Source: Dehalococcoidia bacterium | GTDB taxonomy: Bacteria > Chloroflexota > Dehalococcoidia > SZUA-161 | Length of the DNA stretch: 25,428 nucleotides | NCBI GenBank assembly: GCA_004376205.1 | Contig: SOKG01000230.1 | Span: 1 to 25,428 of the forward strand | Direction of reading: 5' to 3' | In this document: positions 1 through 6,824 of the stretch, piece after piece | Numbering within the stretch: position 1 is the first letter of the stretch | How the letters are laid out: each line of letters starts with the position of its first letter | The notes under the pieces: generated by a model | Seen by the model: the letters and a program-made list of their open reading frames with translations, nothing else | What the model was told of the DNA's origin: nothing | The model's database searches: none | Made by a program: the position numbers and the translations under genes

Positions 1-1
1 C

Positions 2-388
2 TGGGTTTGGGCAGGGCACTATACTATAGAGCGATATCTGTATACGCTGCACAGAATAACTGGACTTGGCTTGCTGCTCTATGTCACTCTGCACTTGGTC
101 ATGAACGGCTTTCGCCTGGGGGGCGCTGAAAGCTGGACAGACCTCATGGAGCTCTTTGGTAACCCCGGATTCAAAGTGGGTGAATATCTTGTGATGGTGG
201 CCTTTATTTTCCATGCTCTAAACGGCGGCAGGCTGATATTGCAGCACCTTGGCTATACGCTCGGAAGTCCCAAGCCCCCAGTATATCCGTACGTTGACTC
301 CATGCGCCGCCGCCGCCCTATTGTCTGGGTGATGGGAGTTGTGATAGTGGGGCTGGCACTGTACGTTCTAGTCGAGTTTGTGGCATAG
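2..388 (+). CDS. sdhC: Succinate dehydrogenase/fumarate reductase cytochrome b anchor (SdhC), 5' truncated
   Basis: Membrane anchor of complex II, which binds haem b and passes electrons between the iron-sulfur subunit and quinone. The frame is open from base 2, so the gene begins upstream; 128 residues are visible. Near the start is the SdhC-type sequence LHRITG, followed by three likely membrane segments (about 20-40, 60-80 and 105-125 of the visible part). His31 (TLHLVMNG) in helix 1 and His71 (FHALNGGR) in helix 2 are candidate haem ligands. An in-frame TTG at 71 is not a credible start because it would cut away the HRITG motif and half of helix 1. It lies 9 bases before the second anchor gene, so the two are co-transcribed. 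Probably only a few N-terminal residues are missing. Confidence 0.85.
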   Translation, partial: WVWAGHYTIERYLYTLHRITGLGLLLYVTLHLVMNGFRLGGAESWTDLMELFGNPGFKVGEYLVMVAFIFHALNGGRLILQHLGYTLGSPKPPVYPYVDSMRRRRPIVWVMGVVIVGLALYVLVEFVA

Positions 389-397
389 GAGACCGAT

Positions 398-733
398 ATG
401 AAGGAGACTCACCTCAAGATTCTGCAGTATGTTTCCGGCATAGGGCTCTTTTTCTTCGTAGGCACACATCTATTGGTCTCGCATCTGAGCAGCGGGGAGC
501 CCACAACCTGGGAATCGGTTGCCGGGAGAGCAGCCAGCTCCGGTTGGCTCGCATTTTATATCCTCCTCTTGATCTTTGGCATCTACCACGGTCTCCATGG
601 ATTAAGGACAATTATTCTCGAGTTCTCCATACCCAACCCTGCAGTCAAGGTCTTGAACCGGGCGTTGGTGATTGTCGGAATAGCGGTTTTTGGATATGCT
701 GTCTACATTCCCATAAATGCCTTTATAATATGA
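398..733 (+). CDS. sdhD: Succinate dehydrogenase/fumarate reductase second membrane anchor (SdhD-like)
   Basis: Small hydrophobic protein of 111 residues with three predicted membrane helices (about 8-30, 48-70, 87-109). His24/His29 in helix 1 (GTHLLVSH) and His64/His67 in helix 2 (YHGLHGLR) are placed like the candidate haem ligands of the preceding anchor, and the two proteins look like diverged duplicates. With sdhC and sdhB it forms the membrane part of complex II. Having two anchors, each with His in helices 1 and 2, fits a two-haem enzyme; that is inference from family knowledge. The flavoprotein gene (sdhA) is not between this gene and sdhB. The SdhD name is by position and role rather than close sequence recognition. 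Confidence 0.78.
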   Translation: MKETHLKILQYVSGIGLFFFVGTHLLVSHLSSGEPTTWESVAGRAASSGWLAFYILLLIFGIYHGLHGLRTIILEFSIPNPAVKVLNRALVIVGIAVFGYAVYIPINAFII

Positions 734-738
734 TGAGG

Positions 739-797
739 GTAGCGTTGCCACTCCTGTGGCAACGAATTCTGCGTCGTGACAGGAGTCACGACGCTAC
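739..797. repeat. Palindromic double-hairpin intergenic element
   Basis: Two perfect hairpins sit side by side: CGTTGCCAC-TCCT-GTGGCAACG (743-764) and GCGTCGTGAC-AGGA-GTCACGACGC (771-794). An outer inverted repeat GTAGCG (739-744)/CGCTAC (792-797) encloses both. Each half, read inward from its end, has the same pattern: GTAGCGT, four variable bases, ACTCCTGT, four complementary bases, ACG. The variable blocks differ (TGCC/GGCA against CGTG/CACG) yet stay paired. The loops TCCT and AGGA are complementary, as are the surrounding eight bases, allowing alternative or loop-loop pairing. There is no T-run, so it is not a simple terminator. It looks like a dispersed REP/MITE-type element or an mRNA processing or stability structure between sdhD and sdhB. 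Confidence 0.85.
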
Positions 798-842
798 ACA
801 GGATGAGGTTTTTGGACAACTCCGGATGCTAAGGAGCAAAGT

Positions 843-1649
843 ATGCAAGAGTTGAACTTCAAAGTCCAGAGGTACCTCCCTGGCAAGGAAAAGAAACCCT
901 CTATCCAGGAGTTTACCGTTCCGTTCCGGCAAGGAATGACAGTGCTGGACGGCCTTATCCACATAAAAGAGGGTATAGATAACACACTCTCGTTTCGCAG
1001 TTCATGCCGCATGGGAATCTGTGGTTCCTGTGGTATGCTCATCAACAATTTCCCGATGCTCGCCTGCCATACCCCGGTTGAGGAACTGGAAACGGACAGG
1101 GTAGAAGTAAGGTCCCTGCCCAACTTTCCTATCATCAGGGATCTGGTGGTTAGTCTCGATGCACTCTTTGAGAAGCACAGGTCGATAAAGCCCTATGTGA
1201 TAAGCTCGGATATGAAAGAGGCCGAGGAACCAATAGCTGAGTTCTTGCAGTCTCGCGACGAATTGGAATCTTATGTACAATTCGCATACTGTGTGAAATG
1301 CGGGCTGTGCATGGCGGCCTGCCCCACTGTGGCCACGGACGCTCTCTTCCTGGGTCCCCAGCCACTGGGTCAAGCCTACCGATATTGTGCCGACCGCAGG
1401 GATACAGGGGCTAAGGAAAGGTTTCGCGAGGCCGACTCACCTCACGGGGTCTGGCTTTGCCATCTCGCTGGTGCATGCTCAGAGGCTTGCCCCAAAGGAG
1501 TTGACCCTGCACTGGCTCTACAACTACTTAAGAGGGCGATGGTCTTCGATAGCCTGCGGTTGCGGAGGAAAAGAGCGCCTGCCTCCGTGGCTCAGCCGGC
1601 AGCAGAGAGCAAGCCGAAGATAGATGTGCCCGAGTTCACTGTAAAATAG
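843..1649 (+). CDS. sdhB: Succinate dehydrogenase/fumarate reductase iron-sulfur subunit
   Basis: Electron-transfer subunit of complex II, 268 residues, carrying [2Fe-2S], [4Fe-4S] and [3Fe-4S] clusters between the flavoprotein and the membrane anchors. The N-terminal ferredoxin domain has Cys55, Cys60, Cys63 and Cys75 (SCRMGICGSCG...C). The C-terminal domain has CVKCGLCMAACP (Cys150, 153, 156, 160) and the second set Cys206, Cys212, Cys216 before a Pro, the spacing of classical SdhB/FrdB. A C-terminal tail of about 30 residues rich in Ala, Lys and Pro (about 240-268) extends past the conserved domain. ATG 843 has a good Shine-Dalgarno AAGGAG at 831-836. Whether the complex works as succinate dehydrogenase or fumarate reductase cannot be decided from this subunit. 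Confidence 0.95.
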   Translation: MQELNFKVQRYLPGKEKKPSIQEFTVPFRQGMTVLDGLIHIKEGIDNTLSFRSSCRMGICGSCGMLINNFPMLACHTPVEELETDRVEVRSLPNFPIIRDLVVSLDALFEKHRSIKPYVISSDMKEAEEPIAEFLQSRDELESYVQFAYCVKCGLCMAACPTVATDALFLGPQPLGQAYRYCADRRDTGAKERFREADSPHGVWLCHLAGACSEACPKGVDPALALQLLKRAMVFDSLRLRRKRAPASVAQPAAESKPKIDVPEFTVK

Positions 1650-1689
1650 AGGACCTGTGGGCTGAAGTCTTGTCGAGTTGGAGGACGTA

Positions 1690-2256
1690 ATGCAGAAGAT
1701 CATCTCGCCGATAAGCGCTGATGTGAGAGAGAACCTCAGGGCTGGAGATCAAGTCCTGATCAGCGGCGTCGTATACGTGGGCCGGGATACAGCGCACAGG
1801 CGCTTGGTTGAAGCTCTCGACAGGGGAGATAAGCCGCCATTCGACCTGCAGGGACAGACGATTTACTATATGGGCCCCTCGCCAACCAAACCGGGACATG
1901 TGATCGGCTCCGCCGGGCCGACGACCAGCGGTCGAATGGATGCCTACACACCCCGCTTGCTTGCTGCCGGGCTCAAGGCGATGATCGGCAAGGGCTCACG
2001 TTCCGAGGCAGTGAAGGAAGCGATGAAGGAATACAAGGCAGTGTATTTCGCTGCCGTTGGTGGGGCAGCGGCGCTCATTGCCAAAAGCATCACCAAAGCA
2101 GAGACTATAGCCTACAAAGAACTTGGCCCCGAGGCTATCCTGCGGCTCGAGGTAAAGGACTTTCCCGCTGTGGTGATAAACGATATCTATGGCCGGGATT
2201 TGTACCAGGAAGGCAAAGCAAAATACCGGATTCAGGCGGAGGCAGCAAGCCAGTGA
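1690..2256 (+). CDS. Class I fumarate hydratase, beta (C-terminal) subunit
   Basis: Smaller subunit of the two-subunit, oxygen-sensitive Fe-S fumarase (fumarate <-> malate); tartrate dehydratase beta subunits are close relatives. Family signatures in order: GRDTAHRRL near the N-terminus, YYMGPSPTKPG, GPTTSGRMDAYTP, MIGKG, GGAAAL and LRLEVKDFPAVV. The 188 residues match a stand-alone beta subunit; the cluster-binding alpha subunit is not in the window. I chose ATG 1690 because GGAGG at 1680-1684 sits five bases before it; an in-frame TTG at 1678 would add four residues and overlap that site. Following complex II genes, it suggests consecutive TCA or reverse-TCA steps (succinate-fumarate-malate) made from one transcript. 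Confidence 0.9.
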   Translation: MQKIISPISADVRENLRAGDQVLISGVVYVGRDTAHRRLVEALDRGDKPPFDLQGQTIYYMGPSPTKPGHVIGSAGPTTSGRMDAYTPRLLAAGLKAMIGKGSRSEAVKEAMKEYKAVYFAAVGGAAALIAKSITKAETIAYKELGPEAILRLEVKDFPAVVINDIYGRDLYQEGKAKYRIQAEAASQ

Positions 2257-3053
2257 GCTTGGCCAGAGAGGCAGAAGCAAAAGTCGATCTGGAGTGGGAT
2301 GACAGCGACGTCGTTCCTTCGAAAGTTACCCCTGACCTGACATTCCTGTTCGATAGAATGATTGAGGCTACCATAGAGAAGATAGACCCTACAAAAGGGG
2401 AGGAGGTGCTGGATATAGGGTGTGGCCGGGCTGTCGATACCATAAAGCTGGCACAGAAGGGTGGAAGGCCCGTCGGAATCGAGCCATCAAGGATAATGCT
2501 CGGACATAGCAAGAGGTGTGTCGCTGAGAGTGGCACTGGCGTGGCCTTGGTTCAGGGGATAGGCGAGAATCTGCCTTTCAAAGCAAATTCGTTCGACTGG
2601 GTTATGTGTAAGGGTTCCCTGGATCATTTCCCCGACCCCTACAAAACCATGGAGGAGATATCCCGCGTCCTTAGACCTGAGGGCAAGGCAGTTATCTCCA
2701 TCGCCAACTTTGAGAGCCTGGGGCATCGACTCGGGAGAAACACGCATCGTTTGACGAAATTTCTTCCCAGGAGAGACCCAGGCAAGAGACAGGCATGGGA
2801 GATACCACCTGATCACACCTATAGGTTTGACTATGCTCTCATCAGGCATGTTGTGAGTTCTCACCTGGACATCGAAGAAGCTTCGGGAATCTCTCTCCTT
2901 TGGGGTGCCCCTTTGTGGGACAGGATTCTCTCCATCTTGCCCAGGAGTATTTCGTTCTTCACTATGAGGACCCTTGACAAGCTAGCTCGCCGCTTCCCCA
3001 GCATCAGCGATGTTGTATTAGTCAGGTGCTGCCGAAAGCCTCTCCAATCCTAG
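2253..3053 (+). CDS. Class I SAM-dependent methyltransferase (UbiE/Methyltransf_11-like)
   Basis: A 266-residue protein with a Rossmann-type methyltransferase core: motif I VLDIGCG (52-58), the acidic end of the next strand at IEP (76-78), GENLPF (104-109) and the post-II/III region LDHFPDPYKTMEEISRVLRPEG (about 123-144). The substrate is not evident. The GTG start overlaps the fumarase TGA (GTGA), with GGAGG at 2238-2242, so it is likely translationally coupled to the fumarase gene even though its role need not be in the TCA cycle. The radical SAM gene follows 10 bases later on the same strand, and the two may act on one substrate. UbiE-like quinone methylation would fit a respiratory context but is only a guess. 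Confidence 0.8.
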   Translation: MSLAREAEAKVDLEWDDSDVVPSKVTPDLTFLFDRMIEATIEKIDPTKGEEVLDIGCGRAVDTIKLAQKGGRPVGIEPSRIMLGHSKRCVAESGTGVALVQGIGENLPFKANSFDWVMCKGSLDHFPDPYKTMEEISRVLRPEGKAVISIANFESLGHRLGRNTHRLTKFLPRRDPGKRQAWEIPPDHTYRFDYALIRHVVSSHLDIEEASGISLLWGAPLWDRILSILPRSISFFTMRTLDKLARRFPSISDVVLVRCCRKPLQS

Positions 3054-3063
3054 AGAAGAGAGT

Positions 3064-4584
3064 ATGAAAACACTGCTAATAAACCCACCCTACCCATTCC
3101 TGGAATTCCCAATCATGCCGATGGGGCTGCTCTATCTCGCTGCGGTATTGGAACGGAATGGGTACGAAGTACAAGTTCTCGATCTTCTGGTATCCAGATA
3201 TACGAAGGACAAGGTAAAACGTAGACTCGAAGAGTATCAGCCAGATGTCGTTGGCGTAACGGCGGTGACGATGAATTACCCCACTGCGTCAGGTATTCTC
3301 AAATACTGTAAGTCTGTAGACCCAGATGCCATCACCCTCATAGGGGGTCCTCACGTCACCTTCGCTCCTGTGGACACGCTCAACGAGGCTCCCTGGATAG
3401 ATATCGTGGTTATGGGAGAGGGTGAGCAAACCATGCTGGATATCGTGAGCGGCAAGAAGCTTGAGTACATAGATGGTATAGCCTTCAGATCGGATGGAGC
3501 AAGATTGACCACCGACCGCAGTTTAATCGAAAATTTGGACGAACTCCCTCTGCCAGCGAGGCATCTTTTCCCTCTGTCGCGATACCGTGCCCTCGCTTCC
3601 CACGGCAGCGTTATCACCGGCAGGGGCTGTCCCTTCAACTGCATATTCTGCGTGGGCTCCAAGATGGGAGGCAGAAGAATGAGATACCGGGACCCAAAGC
3701 TGGTCGTTGACGACATAGAGCAGTGTTTGGCCTATGGGTTCGAGGAAGTGAACCTGGAGGACGATCTGTTCACTATCAACCACAGGCATCTTCATGCCAT
3801 CTGCGACGAGATTATCGCCCGAGATCTGAGATTCAACTGGAGCGTTTTTGCCAGAGTCGACACTGTGAATCCAGAGGTGCTCCAGAAGATGCAGAAGGCA
3901 GGATGCAATTGGCTTAGCTACGGGATTGAAAGCGGAAATCAGCAGATTCTAGACACGGTCAAAAAGAAGATCACCTTGGAAAAGATCAGAGAAGGTGTGA
4001 AAATGGCGAAGGATGCTGGGATCAACGTCCTGGCATCTTTTATTCTCGGGCTACCCGGAGAGACCAAGGAAACATTGCTTCAAACCATGCAGTTCGCTCA
4101 GGAGCTCGACATCTATTATGGATTCCATGTCCTGGCCCCTTTCCCGGGAACCGAGGTGCGGGAGAAGGCGGAAGAATATGGAATTGAGATACTAACAAAT
4201 GATTGGGCGAAGTATGATGCCAATAGGCCTGTTACCCAGACGGATGGCACCAGGCCAGAGGACATTACGGTGGCTCTCCATAAATACTACAGGGGATTAA
4301 GGCTCACCACAGATAAGCCTGAAGAAGGCGAGTTAGACCAGGCGGAGCCGGCGAGAGCAGGAAGGCATGGCCCGTTGGCATGGGTTCTGCTCCAGGGCGA
4401 TGTAATTGAAAACGTGGGAAGGATTGAGCACAAAGGGGATCCGGTAGAGGCCCTGGTAGATAGGATAGCCAAGATTATACCCTATTCGCATAAACAGATC
4501 AGCGATAACATAAAGGGCTGGGTTGAGCGGGGGCTTCTGAAGTACGACCTTGATGGTGGGGAGTTAGCCTGGAGGTGGAGCTAA
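3064..4584 (+). CDS. B12-binding-domain radical SAM protein with a C-terminal extension
   Basis: Cobalamin-type radical SAM enzyme of 506 residues. Residues 1-135 form the B12-binding-like Rossmann domain (LLINPPYPF, PMGLLYLAAVLE, VGVTAVT, IGGPHVTF, VMGEGE). The radical SAM core (about 180-390) carries RGCPFNCIFC, so Cys189, Cys193 and Cys196 bind the [4Fe-4S] cluster; YGIESGNQQIL and FILGLPGET are typical core motifs. Relatives include BchE-, hopanoid- and natural-product-modifying enzymes; the substrate cannot be read from sequence. After the core, residues about 440-506 form an unusual extension that looks like a small winged-helix fold (KIIPYSHKQISDNI...WVERGLLKY). Start ATG 3064, 10 bases after the methyltransferase, with a weak purine-rich GAGAAGAGAG upstream. 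It ends one base from the convergent gene. Confidence 0.88.
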   Translation: MKTLLINPPYPFLEFPIMPMGLLYLAAVLERNGYEVQVLDLLVSRYTKDKVKRRLEEYQPDVVGVTAVTMNYPTASGILKYCKSVDPDAITLIGGPHVTFAPVDTLNEAPWIDIVVMGEGEQTMLDIVSGKKLEYIDGIAFRSDGARLTTDRSLIENLDELPLPARHLFPLSRYRALASHGSVITGRGCPFNCIFCVGSKMGGRRMRYRDPKLVVDDIEQCLAYGFEEVNLEDDLFTINHRHLHAICDEIIARDLRFNWSVFARVDTVNPEVLQKMQKAGCNWLSYGIESGNQQILDTVKKKITLEKIREGVKMAKDAGINVLASFILGLPGETKETLLQTMQFAQELDIYYGFHVLAPFPGTEVREKAEEYGIEILTNDWAKYDANRPVTQTDGTRPEDITVALHKYYRGLRLTTDKPEEGELDQAEPARAGRHGPLAWVLLQGDVIENVGRIEHKGDPVEALVDRIAKIIPYSHKQISDNIKGWVERGLLKYDLDGGELAWRWS

Positions 4585-4585
4585 C

Positions 4586-5314
4586 TTAGCCGGGTACCTG
4601 CTGCTTAGGTTCCTTCCGGAGATAAACAACAACACTCTTGGCGAAGAGATGATCAAGCAGACCCTCCAGGCGTCGGAAAAAGCGGGACCTGCTGTCTATC
4701 TCCCAGGCGAGGAACTTGTGATAAAGAGAGGGAATTAGAGCTTTCTCATTTCTTACTCCGAAGAGGCAGCGCAACAGCCAATACGGAGAATGGAAGGCAT
4801 GCTTGTGTCGAACGGCATAGACAGTTAGGTTGTTGTGACGCAGCAAGTCAATGAGTTTACGCTGACGGTATATTCTTATGTGTCCTCCCGGATTGGTGTG
4901 ATAGGCCTCTGACAGCTTCCAGTAGATGGTTTCTGGGAGATAAGCAGGTACACTAACAGCTAACTCGCCACCGTCTTTCAATACTCTAAACAACTCACGA
5001 ACCCCTTGCTCATCATCGAGCACATGTTCCAGCACCTCTGCACAGATGATCTTATCAAAGGTGCCATCCCTAAAGGGCAATCTCATGGCATTTCCCTGGA
5101 GTACAGCCCACTCCCCTTTGGCCACATTCTCGTTGTCCATTAGGTTAAGCATGTACTTGGCCCTCTGCAGTGACTCAAGGTCATAGTCCATAGCGTATAC
5201 CGAACAATGATCCAGCTTGCAAACATACCAACTGTGCCTCCCGGGCCCACACCCCACATCCAATACGCGCTCACCACCGCTTATTGGTAGGAGACTGAAA
5301 TCTACAGTGAGCAA
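4586..5314 (-). CDS. Class I SAM-dependent methyltransferase
   Basis: A 242-residue methyltransferase of the Methyltransf_11 type: motif I VLDVGCGPG (17-25), AMDYD at the acidic strand end, GNAMRLPF, ICAEVLEHVLD and LFRVLKDGGELAVSVP. The substrate is unknown. It begins with TTG directly after the TAG of the glycosyltransferase upstream on the minus strand; the GGAGG inside the end of that gene, about ten bases before the TTG, supports this start and translational coupling. Its pairing with a GT4 glycosyltransferase suggests modification of a glycan or glycolipid (inference). Its stop is separated by a single base from the stop of the convergent radical SAM gene, so neither transcript has a dedicated terminator space. 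Confidence 0.85.
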   Translation of the reverse strand: MLTVDFSLLPISGGERVLDVGCGPGRHSWYVCKLDHCSVYAMDYDLESLQRAKYMLNLMDNENVAKGEWAVLQGNAMRLPFRDGTFDKIICAEVLEHVLDDEQGVRELFRVLKDGGELAVSVPAYLPETIYWKLSEAYHTNPGGHIRIYRQRKLIDLLRHNNLTVYAVRHKHAFHSPYWLLRCLFGVRNEKALIPSLYHKFLAWEIDSRSRFFRRLEGLLDHLFAKSVVVYLRKEPKQQVPG

Positions 5315-6544
5315 CTATAAGACCTCCTCATAGACCTCCAGGGTCTTTTTGGCCGCGATTTCCCAGCTAAAGGACTCCTCGATCCTTTTTCTGCCCGCTT
5401 CCCCCATCCTTTGTCTCAGCGGCTCATCTGCAAGAAGGCGCCTTATCGCTGCTGCCAGTGCAGCAGGGTCTGCTGGCGGTACCAGTATTCCAGCCCCGTC
5501 ATTTCCCACTATCTCAGGCAGTGCTCCTGCCCTGGTGGCTACTACTGGCGTGCCACACGACATTGCTTCCGCGCAGGGTAGACCAAAGCCCTCGTAGACT
5601 GAAGCGGTAACCGCTACCTGCGACACGGAGTAGCGCCTGACCAACTCATCTAGGCTTAGCCGCCCGGTAAAAGTAACTACATCCTCGAGTCCATTTTCCT
5701 GTACCAGCTTCGGAGCGTACTTGGTGTAATCTCCTTGCCGATCAACGATACTCAGTCTCACATCCACATCGCCCCTCAATAGCTGCATCGCTTGCAGCAA
5801 AAAGGTAACTCCCTTCTTCCTGTCCTCGGTATTGCCTACCATGACGATGCTATCGGGCTCCTTCTCAACGCGGTTGAGCCTCTTGAAAACACCGGTATCG
5901 ATGCCGTTAGGAACCACCCTCACTTTATCTTCAGGAAGTCTGAATATCCGTGTCGTATCCGCTGCAGAGACTTCCGAGACAGTTATGATCCTGTCCATCC
6001 TTTTGGCCACCAAATGCTGCATCACAAGGAAGGAATAGAACTTCGTGCGTTTAAACTTGCTCAAGAACCTCTTTGCCTGGGCCAGGTCAGCTTTCATATC
6101 GATGAAGATAGGATGATGTATGGTAGCAACAATCGGCACTCCCAGTCCCTTGGCCAGGAGTATGCCATAGCCGAGAGTCTGGTTATCGTGAATTACATCA
6201 AATCTCTCTCTGGAGACAAGATGGCGCAGTCTCATGTATGCTCTCATACTGAAGGTGCATATCTCGGGGAACATCCCAAGACGTGTTGCCACAACCTCGT
6301 AGAAATTAAGCGGCCTTAATAGCTGAAGTGGATTTCCCAACGAAGATAAGCCATTTGTCTCGTATAGATTGAGACCTTCGATCTTGTGTAGCTTTACTCC
6401 GTCTGGAACCGAGGGGTAGGGAGGCCCTGCCATCACGTCAACTTGGTGGCCTAGCCTACTAAGCGCTTTGGCCAAGTAGTAAACGTAAACCCCCTGCCCG
6501 CCGCAGTACATGTTACCCCTGTAAGTTAGAAGGCATATCCTCAT
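5315..6544 (-). CDS. GT4-family glycosyltransferase
   Basis: Retaining GT-B glycosyltransferase, 409 residues, with the usual two Rossmann domains. The N-terminal acceptor domain starts MRICLLTYRG with the GGQGVYVYYLA loop at 15-25. A hinge follows at VVPNGID (210-216). The C-terminal sugar-nucleotide domain shows GNTEDRKKGV (237-246), the EX7E signature Glu318...Glu326 (YEGFGLPCAEAM), SCGTPVVATRAGALPEIVG and GAGILVPPADP. It would transfer a sugar from an NDP-sugar onto a lipid or growing glycan at the cytoplasmic membrane face; donor and acceptor cannot be told. ATG 6544 is preceded by GAGGACAGG. It is probably the first gene of a two-gene minus-strand unit with the methyltransferase. Confidence 0.9.
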   Translation of the reverse strand: MRICLLTYRGNMYCGGQGVYVYYLAKALSRLGHQVDVMAGPPYPSVPDGVKLHKIEGLNLYETNGLSSLGNPLQLLRPLNFYEVVATRLGMFPEICTFSMRAYMRLRHLVSRERFDVIHDNQTLGYGILLAKGLGVPIVATIHHPIFIDMKADLAQAKRFLSKFKRTKFYSFLVMQHLVAKRMDRIITVSEVSAADTTRIFRLPEDKVRVVPNGIDTGVFKRLNRVEKEPDSIVMVGNTEDRKKGVTFLLQAMQLLRGDVDVRLSIVDRQGDYTKYAPKLVQENGLEDVVTFTGRLSLDELVRRYSVSQVAVTASVYEGFGLPCAEAMSCGTPVVATRAGALPEIVGNDGAGILVPPADPAALAAAIRRLLADEPLRQRMGEAGRKRIEESFSWEIAAKKTLEVYEEVL

Positions 6545-6610
6545 TATTTACCTGTCCTCTAATCGGTCAAGACTCCATTACTTTGGACAGAGTGCCCCTT
6601 TTGAAATCCT

Positions 6611-6640
6611 TTGACATTTCGAGGTATTTGGGAGTAGAAT
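6611..6640 (+). promoter_or_regulatory. Sigma70-type promoter for tRNA-Gly
   Basis: TTGACA at 6611-6616 and TAGAAT at 6635-6640 with an 18-base spacer. Predicted initiation near 6647 lies just before the tRNA at 6653, which supports a dedicated promoter. Confidence 0.75.
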
Positions 6641-6652
6641 AGCTTTGATTTT

Positions 6653-6727
6653 GCGGGAGTAGCTCAGTGGTAGAGCCCCTGCCTTCCAAGCAGGTTGTCG
6701 CGGGTTCGAGTCCCGTCTCCCGCTCCA
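6653..6727 (+). tRNA. tRNA-Gly (anticodon TCC)
   Basis: A 75-base cloverleaf: acceptor stem GCGGGAG (6653-6659) pairs with CTCCCGC (6717-6723), D-arm GCTC...GAGC, anticodon stem CCTGC/GCAGG around the loop CTTCCAA with anticodon TCC at 6685-6687, and T-arm GCGGG-TTCGAGT-CCCGT. The discriminator is T and CCA is encoded at 6725-6727. It stands alone between two minus-strand genes. No clear T-run terminator follows it. Confidence 0.97.
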
Positions 6728-6824
6728 CTAGTAGGGAAATCGCCCTCCTGCAACCAGCCCCTGGCTCTCGAAAACTCATAGCGCACGACCACTCGCCAAC
6801 AGTCTGATTGTAGTCCAACCAATT

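Noticed and set aside
743..794. Hairpins after the second anchor gene as terminators
   Set aside because: No T-tracts follow either stem, and sdhB, with a good ribosome site, follows 46 bases later.
5792..6319. Plus-strand frame of 175 codons
   Set aside because: Shadow of the GT4 glycosyltransferase; no domain or ribosome-site support.
6567..6818. Minus-strand frame of 83 codons containing GLEPATTCLEGRGSTTELLP
   Set aside because: This is the translation of the antisense strand of the tRNA-Gly gene, a frequent false protein in databases; the tRNA explains it.
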